The notes below the pieces were generated by a model. That model made no database searches and was not told where the DNA came from. It saw nothing but the letters and a program-made list of their open reading frames with translations. The position numbers were made by a program, and so were the translations under genes. From Haliclystus octoradiatus (Eukaryota > Cnidaria > Staurozoa > Stauromedusae > Haliclystidae), in assembly GCA_916610825.1 (NCBI GenBank), contig OU744449.1:21049344-21113343 (forward strand): a stretch of 64,000 nt of DNA. The letters run 5' to 3'. Positions 12,142-22,200 of the stretch are shown here, piece by piece. The stretch's first letter is position 1, and every line of letters begins with the position of its first letter.

Positions 12142-12353
12142 TGTTGGAATTCGAGTAATATCTGTTGTTTTGTTGTTAAATACAGGTTAGCCTCGTACGC
12201 GTTATGGTAGTAACCACTTTGTTATATTGCCACATGCAGCTAGCTTAATAAAATAACTCTCACATTGTCAGCCATATCAGTAGCTGTTGTTGTGGTTATT
12301 TGAATATTCTTTACCTTCATATGTCTGGATATTATATTAGCTCTGATTCAACA
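12142..12353 (+). repeat. Copia 3' LTR
   Basis: Starts TGTTGGAATT, ends TTCAACA, and is preceded by a purine-rich GAGTGGGAG tract. Several substitutions and an 8-bp length difference from the 5' LTR indicate an old insertion. Confidence 0.9.
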
Positions 12354-12490
12354 AATGCAAAAAGATATATCCAAATCTTTGAGAAATTATTACATACAAA
12401 CATACATTTATAAACAAACAGTGGAGAGGAGCATTCTTTGTTTAGAACTTTGAAGTTTTTAGAATTCATTAATAAACTAATTGATCCCAC

Positions 12491-12643
12491 CTGGATGACT
12501 AACAGGTTGAACACAACTTTCTACATCAAATGGAATTCCAGAACAGAACCCTGGTTCTTGATGATTGCATTCACGTTTTCTCGATCGTTGACCTTCAAAA
12601 CATGAATCACTACATTGAGTCCAGCTTTGCCATTCCAACCACA
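12491..12643 (-). CDS. TSP1 exon B4
   Basis: 51 codons, phase 1-1; V-W-L-E-W-Q-S-W-T-Q-C-S-D-S-C with five cysteines. It is the most upstream array exon on the minus strand. Acceptor ACATTACAG and donor GTGGGA are shared with B1-B3. The final TSP1 cysteine is missing (C-V-Q-P-V). Confidence 0.85.
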
Positions 12644-12699
12644 CTGTAATGTAACATACATATAAGAAATTACGCACTTTGTATATCTAGCCTATAATA

Positions 12700-14717
12700 T
12701 AGCTGAAGTCTTGAGATGTTACAAATAATAAGAAAAAACATTGGTTGTATATATTTCTTATATTTATTAATAGTTTATTAGTACAACATATTGAAGAAGA
12801 GGATAGAGAAAAGAGAAAACTCTTATGAGAATTACAAAAAGTGGCTATATCAAGCATCATTTTTATCGAAAAAGATAATAAACGTGGAAATATAAACATA
12901 TATTGTATGAAAATATATAATAGAAGACAACAGGAAAAATTCCATTTGAATATCATTTGACCATCAAAATATTCAATCGGAACTTAATTGTCTCTTGTCT
13001 TACTTTCAAAATATGAATTAAAACGTTCTGATTTATGGTCGGATAATTGTGCTACATGTTTGTAGGCTCTACAAGTATATTACAATCAAGTCTCTCTATA
13101 CATGCTAATTTGTTTGTTTCGCTTGGGATCATTTGGTGTGTTTCGCTAAATAATTCTTCACCGAGCGTGTTATTTTGTTTGAATTTTATTGCTTATACAC
13201 AAAACATTTTTAAATAAATTATATACACAGACAAGAGAAAGCTACTTTAAGGAAACTAGCAATAAATGAAGTTTTCATCTAAGTCAAACGCTGCTGCAGA
13301 TGCTTTATAAGATAAAAGCACTGTTCATTTTGACATCAAAAGCATCGAAATAATGATCACCTGTAGATTGTCCTAAAATAACGTCATCGTAGAGTCTAGA
13401 TCGAGCGCGGATTTTGAATATTGAAAAAGCTACGATCAATTATAAAATGGAAGAGAATAATTTGAATACAAACCCAAAGCGCATTAGTCTCAGAGTTTGA
13501 ATATTTGTATGAAAGATTTAGAGAAATTGATATACAGGATCCTATGCATATCATTTTCAGGCAGCTTCATAAGCCACGTTTAATTTATGATTTGGCATTT
13601 GAGTTTGAAGAGTATATTTGAATGGTTAATCAAAGAATGCTCCTTCGTCATATGCATGTCATTTTCATTCTGCTGCTATTTTGTTGTGTTTTGGTACTTC
13701 AAGGCAAATACTGTAGTTTCACGATCTTACGTAACCTGATACAAGCATCAGCAACAACGAATCAGCGATCAGTATGACATCCAGTACTTTGAACCTTCAA
13801 TAATGCATGATCTATCATTTTTCTTCTTGAATTGCCCAAAGTGATACTAAAATAAATTAGTGAGGAATATTGCATCTTCAATAATTGATTCAATGCTGGT
13901 GGAGGAATAGTTGGAACTGAATGCAATTTGATGATAATATTAGGGCAAAAATTTGCTGTTGATGGATTATCAACAATCGCCAGCTCACAAGAAATGTTGG
14001 ACATCTTTAACAGGCATTTCCATACTGTATTTTCAAGTCAGGATATATATCTTTTATTTCAGATGTGCTTATACATGTTACCTTTCAGAATAAAACAATC
14101 GTCTTGATACAAAAATCCAATATATCCTACAAAGATGTCCAAAAATGCATCTAATCATCATTTGATTTGTAAAATCTGTCATTCAGGCAACTTTACTCAT
14201 AAGTGTTCAAAAACTGGTATAATTGGAATTATGAAAGTTTGGTTTAGAATTTCTTTTAATATTTCTGAGTCGTTATGACGGTCACAAAGATGGTCACCTG
14301 ACGGGGTAGATGGATTTGGTATTTTATTATCCATTTCTTTTGATGGAGTTGACTTCAGAATCAGGGCCAAAATATTATTGCCACGTGTTGGCTGACTGAT
14401 TGTGTAAAATTCCTTTTTTAATAGAATCGTAAAATGCTAATCGGATTGTATAGTTGTGCACAACAGGAAGCTGGTGTATTGACCAATCAATGTTGGTAAA
14501 ATAAAAGTTACAAACAAATAAGTGTATTTGAGCAACTTTCCGCACAAAATCATAAACTCTCTAGTACAAGTGAGGTTTAAGTGACAACTATGATGTCATC
14601 AAAGCCACTATCTATGGGGCTATCTATAGTACGTCCATTTCTGTTAATTGTGCACTAGAGATCGATAATTGAAATATATACACTTCGAGCAGCTGAGTTC
14701 AGAACTCAATGCTATGT
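12700..14717. other. No recognisable gene
   Basis: AT-rich, outside the duplicated units. A minus-strand open frame (13762-14004, P-T-I-P-P-P-A-L-N-Q-L-L) and a plus-strand C-K-I-C-H-S-G-N frame near 14180 look weakly protein-like. Neither has family support or splice context. Confidence 0.4.
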
Positions 14718-15861
14718 TCAGAGGAGCAGGATGTAGACGATTTTCTGGTGGAAGCTTCTTGAAATGGTGGTAGCTTGAATAGCGTTTAGCGTGACTGAAT
14801 AAAGAGATTTCATAATGGGGTTGTGGGTATGTTGCTTGTTGATATTATGCTTTCCATTCACCGGAGCATGATATTGATGTTGTAAGTGTTGTCCCCATGG
14901 TGTTTGATGATGTATCGCCATCCACTGAGATAATTGACTTTGGATGCATTGCTGAATCATGGGGAAAAACTTCAATAGAATAAATTCGTTGGTCGATTTG
15001 TTTATGAAGGTCATCCCTGGACCCTGTTGGTCTAAAAAAGCTAAAAATGTAGGAGATTGTAATCCAATCGCTTATTTTATCAATGAATGAATTGGTATTT
15101 GTCTTGATTGTTTGTTGTAGTTCTTCGAGGTCTTGGATTATATACAATATTTTGCATGTTACTATCTGCCTCTACATATCTTGTAGGATCATTTACAGAC
15201 TTACCGACATGAAATATCTTGATAACATAACAGATGTTTTCATTTTATTCATTTGGACAGAAGTTAAGGTTCTGAATAAATGATGATGATGATGGCTATG
15301 GAAGTAACATTTTGTGAATAGTCGCTTTTGAAAAAGGGACATAACTTTATCTTTGAGGTCGATTGATCATGCCTTCGAGAAATTTGATTCGTCATCAACG
15401 ATATCATCTAATGATTCTGATTCCTTTGATCATAATAAGGTTTTCTCCGTCAATGAAACTAGCTGTAGGTGGTGTCTAGCCTTCGTCATCAGAAATTACA
15501 GGCAAAAACTGTTTGTAAAAATCAGCGGTTGTAATTGTATCATTTTCTGTATACTGTTTCTGGCATCCGAATGGATAGATTGAAGAGATTGTTACCCAGA
15601 AAGAAGATGAGGTGTTGGCAAAATTTCAAGATTGACTTTCTGAAGCTGTTGTTGAGTTCTGTTAGCTAAACATCAACGGCAATGGACCTTGATTTGTGAT
15701 TATCATTTTCATATATGAAGTGCATCTGTAGCTGACTTTGAGTGTATTTGGGTGGGAATTTTGTGATGTAATTGCTTCTTAACTAGATTCAGGAAGGTTT
15801 GTCTGCGGTTGGTTTTGACCCTTTCATTATTGACACTTGGAGGGTCGATGAACCAAGTATT
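14718..15861 (-). pseudogene. Degenerate coding-like stretch, unknown family
   Basis: Minus-strand frames with protein-like composition (N-E-R-V-K-T-N-R-R-Q-T-F, then T-T-A-D-F-Y-K-Q-F-L-P-V-I-S-D-D-E, then L-E-E-L-Q-Q-T-I-K-T-N-T, then a Q/H-rich end) are interrupted by stops and frameshifts. It abuts the Gypsy element and may be an older retroelement Gag. Confidence 0.3.
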
Positions 15862-16013
15862 TGTATGATAATAGTTAGAACGATGACTCAAGATAAACAC
15901 GCAGTGGAGTTATCAACAGAATGAATATATTGAGTAGAAGTGAATATATATATATACTTCATGAATAAGAGGTTAGATGTTACATGACTACCAGGGTCAC
16001 TGAATATGACACA
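15862..16013 (-). repeat. Gypsy 3' LTR
   Basis: Direct repeat partner of 18260-18409. Two short perfect hairpins lie just inside it at 16015-16046. Confidence 0.85.
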
Positions 16014-16014
16014 T

Positions 16015-16046
16015 CTCGATTTCGAGTCTATAATGAGATTATAGAC
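16015..16046. promoter_or_regulatory. Two adjacent perfect hairpins in the Gypsy 3' untranslated region
   Basis: CTCGA-TT-TCGAG at 16015-16026, then GTCTATAAT-GAG-ATTATAGAC at 16026-16046, immediately inside the 3' LTR. They could form an RNA structure near the polypurine tract. Function unknown. Confidence 0.5.
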
Positions 16047-16278
16047 TAAATTTAAATAATTATTTAATTTTATTCGTATAAACATTAAATTCGAATGATA
16101 TACTACTAATACTAAACTGTAAACGAATTGAATATTGAGTATATGAACATTGTAAAATGTAAGTTATGTTTAAAATTGATTAAGAATATTTCAACGAATT
16201 AGACCGTTTTATTGTATTTTCCATTGATATAAAATGAAATGAATTTGAATATGGTATTTTCAAATTGAAAATGTTTAG

Positions 16279-17155
16279 TTAACCACCGTAACGTCGACGG
16301 ATTAAAGTACGATCACGACGTAGTACTACACCATTAACCAATTTAATAAGATAGTCGTGATTACGAGTGTTTGAGCAAGAAATAATTACTCCGTATTTAT
16401 CCCAGTTCTTAGTGATTGGATGTTCAACGCCAGTGTAATTACCAACTTTTAGTTTGGGCAGAGATCGAGTGAGTGCATTGCTGATAATTTCGAATTTGTT
16501 ATTGGCCAATGCGGCGTTAGCTTCAGCATTATGAGCAGAGTTTTTCCATTCGCGAGTAAGGTGGTGACGATGGGCAAAAGTTAACTTTTCTATATTGTGA
16601 CCGAAAATAATTTGAGAAGTGGAATGCCCCTCACTGAAAGATTTATTTCTAAATTGTATAATAGCTTTTGTCCATGCATCTGAATTTAGCTGAGATGTAG
16701 AGCGATCCCAACAGCGACGAAGACGTGTCTTTAAGAATTTAATACCTGTCTTAGCACGGTTGTCAGAATTAACAGGAGAGTCTCGTATGATACCCCAGTC
16801 TAACAAGAAATCTTTGAATAATTTGGCTCAAAATTGTGAGCCATTTTCCGTTACAAAATACTTCGGGACAGAAGTTTGGCAGAAGTTGTGTACAACATTC
16901 AATTATAGTTGCCGTATGTGCATTTTTTCCAAGGGTAAATATAACAGGCCAAGCAGAATAAGCATCAAAGGCAATGAGGAATTGTTGACCAGCGTGTTGA
17001 CCAAGTTCATCGTGAAGAATTTCAAAAGGCTTTGATGCAGATGAACGTGACAAGTATTGTTCTTTACTATTGATATGGACGATAGAGACATTGGTCGGAT
17101 AATTGCTAGAATTAATGACGTCATGGACTTCTACAGAATCATGCTCAATATTCAT
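16279..17155 (-). pseudogene. Gypsy integrase
   Basis: Two overlapping frames. The first holds a catalytic-core-like F-L-I-A-F-D-A-Y-S-A-W-P-V-I-F. The second begins near the D-W-G-I-I segment and continues with L-R-R-C-W-D-R and a C-terminal region ending R-R-R-Y-G-G. A frameshift near 16.8 kb separates them, so it is inactive. Confidence 0.85.
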
Positions 17156-17339
17156 TGATTGAACTGTAATTGAATTAATATTTGATTGAGTAGCTAATGG
17201 ACTAATACATTTGTTAATAGTCTTTGCTGCAGTTTCAAATGGATAATTGGAATGTAAACTGCCTAATGATGGGCTAGTGTGCCAAGATAAATATACCCCT
17301 TGGCCACCATCTAAGACGTGTACGTCATCTAATATTGTG

Positions 17340-17435
17340 TTAGGACCAAAACTGATGCAGCGCTGATGTCGGCACCAGTATCGGGAATAACAGAAATAAT
17401 AATGGGTTTAACAACCGGACCACCAATTTGAACGT
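17340..17435 (-). pseudogene. Gypsy aspartic protease fragment
   Basis: I-I-I-S-V-I-P-D-T-G-A-D-I-S-A-A-S; the active-site D-T-G-A-D is encoded at 17368-17382 on minus. A frame break follows shortly after. Confidence 0.8.
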
Positions 17436-18163
17436 TCACTGTAGGGGCTTTCTGACTAATTGCAGAGGCTGATAATAATGAGCCTGGTGGAATTGATTGA
17501 GTATGATTATTACTTTCTGTTTCTGGCGGTGTAATTTGGCCGCTTCTTTGCAGCGATATAATGTTATTGTCTTACGTAGAGATAAGTTTTCGATAGATAA
17601 CAACTTTTGTGTAACTTCACCGTCATGACTTCCGCTAACAATGCGGTCACGTAAGACAGTGTCTTCAGTATTGCAAATACGACAATGCAAAGAATACGCA
17701 CACGTTTTGAGTAACTCACGTAAATGTGTCAGCCAATTATCAAAGTTTTCACCAGATTTTTGATCACGTTGGTTAAAATTGCGACGTTCAATGACGACGT
17801 TGATCTGTCCTCTAATGTGACGTCTAATTGCCTCTATGACTTTCGATGGCCGTTTTGCATCTTCAGTTGAAAGTGCCAGATTTCGTACAACTTTAAGGTT
17901 GTGGGTAGATAAAGATAATTTCAATACAGCTAACTGTGTGGCAGTTGGTTGACTTGTAACCAAGAAACGGTATAATATGCTTCCCAGCGATCGTACCATA
18001 TTTCAAAATTTTCTCCTCTATCTGTAGAGATGTCAAGGTAGGGTGCCTTGATTTATGACGGTATTCGATATGCAGTAGAATTTGTATTGTTACTTGCATT
18101 AGAACTACCAGGATCGGCAAAAATGTCATCAGTGATATAACTATTGTTATCATCATCCATAGA
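17436..18163 (-). pseudogene. Gypsy gag
   Basis: ATG at about 18161 opens an acidic start (M-D-D-D-N-N-S), soon interrupted by a stop. It is followed by a Gag-like F-E-I-W-Y-D-R-W-E-A-Y-Y segment and, after a frameshift, a long helical part (F-D-N-W-L-T-H-L-R-E-L, R-D-R-I-V-S-G). These are hallmarks of Ty3/Gypsy capsid domains. Inactive. Confidence 0.8.
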
Positions 18164-18259
18164 GAATATTCAAAAACTATATATATATATTTAAACTAAA
18201 AAATAATATAACAAATTGAAGTTGAAAGAATTTGAATTAGACACAAACTCGCAGCGCCA

Positions 18260-18409
18260 TGTATGACAATCGTTAGAACGATGACTCAAGATAATCACAC
18301 AGTCGAGTGATCTACAGAATGAATATATTGAGTAGAAGAGAATATATATATACTACATGAATAAGAGGTTACATGTTACATGACTACGAGGGTAATTGGA
18401 TATCACACA
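18260..18409 (-). repeat. Gypsy 5' LTR
   Basis: About 150 bp, similar to 15862-16013 apart from scattered substitutions and small indels. Inside the element it is followed on minus by TGGCGCTGCGAG, a plausible tRNA primer site. Confidence 0.85.
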
Positions 18410-18440
18410 GTAACTTTTTTTTACAGTAACGTACGGTTCT

Positions 18441-18650
18441 TTACTTATGAACTGATGATGTATGTCTTGGCTGGTAATTGAAGTTGGTGTTATGGCCATT
18501 AGCCATTAGGGCGTCTTCATATACTGGTTCACTGTTTTCGAAGATTGTATTATTTAAAGTGCACATGATACCAAAAATGTTTTCCCGGGATCGAGTAGCA
18601 CGTGCAAGATAAATAGGAATGGTGACAATTATTTTTCGATTTGGACTCTC
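18441..18650 (-). CDS. Possible terminal coding exon of an unknown gene
   Basis: Open to a TAA at 18441-18443, with a possible acceptor at about 18650. Protein-like sequence includes K-I-I-V-T-I-P-I-Y-L-A-R-A-T and N-S-E-P-V-Y-E-D-A-L, ending T-S-S-V-H-K. It abuts the Gypsy 5' LTR. No family recognised. Confidence 0.3.
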   Translation of the reverse strand, partial: ESPNRKIIVTIPIYLARATRSRENIFGIMCTLNNTIFENSEPVYEDALMANGHNTNFNYQPRHTSSVHK

Positions 18651-18773
18651 AAAAGCTAAGCTATTTAATGTTGAAAGTATTATTTTTCAGAAAGAGTGCT
18701 TCTTCGAAAGTCGGAACTAGTGTCGAAATACCAATTTAGCACACTATGGAAAAATACCAAGGTCTAAACTTCA

Positions 18774-19022
18774 AAAAATCGCAACTTTTTCTCGTGAAAA
18801 AGAAATTTTCCACTTCCCAGAACAGATATTCCCATATCTTTGGTACATCTTGTTTGCCATATAGGATTGAAATTCAACGTCAATTGTAGAGTTTGAAAAG
18901 ATTTCATTAGGCTTCAATGGAGTTTTTATGTCAAAAAGGTATTGAAACACTGGATCAACACATGTAATGCAACACGGTGTGGAGTACTTAAACAGCGGCA
19001 AAACGCTTTGTATCATGTACAT
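18774..19022 (-). CDS. Possible coding fragment upstream of the 18.4-kb exon
   Basis: 82-codon frame with protein-like sequence (L-F-K-Y-S-T-P-C-C-I-T-C-V-D-P-V-F, then Q-S-Y-M-A-N-K-M-Y-Q-R-Y-G). It could be part of the same unknown minus-strand gene. Splice sites around it are not convincing. Confidence 0.25.
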
Positions 19023-19299
19023 TTTTTGGCGTCACTATGTGATAAATCGAAGATTCGATAGTAACATTCGCGTCCCTTCTTGAATCTAGTTAAGAAACAA
19101 TTTTTGGCTTCGCACACTACTTAACATGCTTTTCGACTCAAATACAGTACACTTGAAATCAGCTTCAGCTGCAAATCATATATGAATACTACAATCACTA
19201 ATCACAAGAATCAATTAATTGATATAGAAAAGGAAGAATTCCGAAGGCGCCCAATTATGTAAATGCCGAATAAAGCAAAACTGCTCATTGAGTAGAAAA

Positions 19300-22200
19300 A
19301 TACTAATCAAAACTTGAAATTTTCTTTTATTCTAACATAAGATAATTGAGCTTGAGTGAAACATGTGAACAAGGTTTGGATGAACAACTTCATTTACTAG
19401 GAAAAAGCTGAGTTACATTTTTCAAATGAATCGCTAAAAGCATAATACAAACTGCATTTTCTAAAATTAAAATCCTCCTTCATTTTAAAAGTATAATGTA
19501 CTTTATATGCTTTATCTCAACATTTGATTAAGTAAAACTGTTAATTAAACATCAAGGATTCGAATAAGAAGAAGGAAAGTATTTTGCTACTGAAATCAAT
19601 CAATTACCTGTTGTCGTTACCGCAGTACCTATGGAAGAAAACAGAAAATTGTCGCGGAATTATGTGTCATTTAATAAAATCGATTAGTTGGCAATGGTAA
19701 AACTATTTGTTTGCTAAAAATAAAAGCCAGTTTCTGATCGAGTTGCTGAGGAATGAATCAATTACCTGAGCAATAAAGCCGCAGAAAATATCCCTTTTGT
19801 CATGGCGTTTAATTCTTTACCCAGTTAAAACATTATTTTATATTGCATTGAGCCTTATGCCTATCGTTAGTTGCACATCTGAAAGGTACCTCAAATGCAG
19901 CTAAATATAGAATTTATGCATCATCCAGGAATAAAGCAACTGTATCCAATAGAAATAGATCATTTCCTCAAAATATCGGAGGTTTCGTCGCTTCTAATCG
20001 CCTAAATAATTGTAATAACTATACTTGCAAACCTCGGTCAATACAGAAAAAGGAGACATGAAATGAAATATCCTGCTCAATTTCCCATAAATATCAATTC
20101 AATAAAAGTTGGGACTTGCATAATATTTTGAAAAATTGTAAAAGCATTGATATTTCTCTGCACCATAGTCACTACAATATATGGTTAGAAAAGCGATATT
20201 TGTTTCAGAAGAATGTCACTCATGATCAGGTGGTGTCGCACAGCTGCTGCCGACTGTAATGAATTGCACCATGCAACGCCTCAGATGGTGAAGACGCAAA
20301 TGTCTCTCTTTTCACTTCAACAACGTCTGGTAGTGGTCGTAAAGTTTTGCTACTGTTATATAGGCATATGTTTACAAAATAGATTCCATTATTATGGTTT
20401 GAACTCAAATGTAATTACTTGTTGCAATCAACCTTCACTATATATCTGGACTGAAAAACTGATGATGACAAAAAATTACCGATTATCAATTTATTTTCAA
20501 GCTCAATATGGTGAGTTTACAACGAAATTGCCAGGCCTGATCACTATTATAGCAATTACGTTTACAACTTGTATTCTGTCGTGATTACTGTGTAAATATC
20601 GAATTTAAATTTGATCATTTGTTTTTTGCATAAAGCAAATCTATGCCGGGTGCTAAGTAACAAATTCCTAATCAAACATTGACATTTTCTTTTATTCTAA
20701 CGTAAGATCAACACATTACTGTCAGTGAGCTTGAGTGAAACATGTCAACAAGGTTGAATGAATAACTTTAATTATTATAGGAAATATCTAAGTTATATTT
20801 TTAAATTGCAATCTTGAGGTTCGATAATTTAGCAAGTGTTTTACATGATGATCCATTATAGAAGTCCCTTTATTGTTTGGACCTGCACTCTTATAATTAT
20901 GCTGGTACATGAATTGCTAGAAACATATAGCAAATTCCATTGTTTTAATTAAAATCCTCCTTTACAATAAAAGAGTGATGTACTTTATATGCTTTATCTC
21001 TACATTTGAGGAAGTAAAACGGTTGACCAAGCTATAGGGATTCGAATTGGAAGAAGGGAAGTATTTTGTTGCTGAAATTAATCAATTACCTGTTGTCGTT
21101 ACCGCAGTATCTATGGAAAAAAACAAGAAGTTGTCACTAAATTATTTGTCTTCTAATAGAATCGATTAGTTGCCAACGGTTAGACGATTTGTTTGATGAA
21201 AATAAAAGTCAGTTTCTGATCGATTTACTGAGGAATGAATCAATTACCTGAGGAATAAAGCCGCGGAAGATAACCCTTTTGTCATGACGTCTAATCCATT
21301 ACTCAATTAAGCACTATTATGTATTGCATTGAGCATCATGTTCGATCACAAAGACAACTATTTACAATATTATATTTTATTTATAGATTCTCTAGACATT
21401 TTTCATTGTATGATTAATCATCGTAATGATTGTTCTTGCAGACTATTGTACGTAGGAATTGAGTTAGTTGCACATATCAAGGGTACCTCAAATGCAATTA
21501 AATATTTAATTTATGAATCATTCAGGAATAAAGCAACTCTACCCAAGCAAAATTCCTAATCAAAAATTGATATTTTCTTTTATTCTAACATAAGATTAAC
21601 ACATTACTGTCGGTGAGCTTGAGTGAAACATGTGAACAAGGTTGGAGGAATAACTTTAAGTATTAGGAAAGATCTGACTTACATTTTTCAATTGCAATCT
21701 TGAGGTTCGATAATTTAGCAAGTGTTTTACACGATGATTCATTAGAAGTCCCTTTATTGTTTGGACCTGCACTCTTATAATTATGCTCGTACATGAATCG
21801 CTAGAAACATATAGCAAATTTTATTTTTTAATTAAAATCATCCTTTATATAAAAGTGTACTGTACTTTATATCTTTTATCTATATATTTGAGGAATTAAA
21901 ACCGTTGATCAAGCTACAAGGACTTGAATTGGAAGAAGGAAAGTATTTTCTGCGGAAAATTATCAATTACCTGTTGTTGATACCGCAGTATCTATGGAAA
22001 AAAAGAATAAGTTGTCACTGCATTATTTGTCTTTTAACATAATCGATTAGTTGCCAACGATAAGACCATTTGGTTGCTGAAAATAATAGTAAATTTCTGA
22101 TCGATTTGCTGAGGAATGAATCAACTAGCTGAGGAATAAGCCGCGGTTGATAACCTTTTACCACAGCGTTTAATCCATTCCTTAATCAAAGCACTATTAT

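Larger units (their letters stand above)
10935..12353 (+). mobile_element. Internally deleted Copia (Ty1) LTR retrotransposon
   Basis: Flanked by LTRs of 220 and 212 bp with TG...CA ends and a target duplication AATGA/AATGC. It contains a gag start, a pol C-terminal piece and a SINE between them; protease, integrase and RT are gone. It sits in the A4-B4 intron of the TSP1 array, and the paralogous introns keep the empty site. Confidence 0.92.
1..12700 (-). repeat. Tandem array of duplicated TSP1 exon pairs
   Basis: Four units, each with one A-type and one B-type TSP1 exon. Introns and spacers are shared between units: for example the segments near 2955, 5907 and 10110 on the plus strand, and the A-B introns at 155-593, 3526-4128, 6487-6928 and 10663-12490. 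Unit length is roughly 3-4 kb. Differences come from later insertions: a Copia element in unit 4, a Mutator-like element in unit 3, and an inverted copy in unit 2. Each exon is 153 bp in phase 1-1, so units can be gained or lost without a frameshift. Confidence 0.9.
15862..18409 (-). mobile_element. Ty3/Gypsy LTR retrotransposon lacking RT and RNase H
   Basis: Two 150-bp direct LTRs (15862-16013, 18260-18409) enclose, in minus-strand order, gag, protease and integrase. Only about 0.4 kb separates the protease motif from the integrase core, so RT and RNase H are deleted. Frameshifts and a stop inactivate gag and integrase. On the minus strand the LTRs begin TGTGTCATATTC or TGTGTGATATCC and end CATACA. 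Flanks GTATT and GTAAC are a poor target duplication. Confidence 0.9.

Noticed and set aside
14130..14230. CCHC zinc-knuckle-like plus-strand peptide (C-K-I-C-H-S-G-N-F-T-H-K-C)
   Set aside because: Spacing does not fit C-x2-C-x4-H-x4-C and no surrounding coding sequence supports it.
20213..20584. 123-codon plus-strand frame recurring in the tandem array
   Set aside because: Its length and frame change in each repeat copy and it has no domain signal. It is a by-product of repeat sequence.
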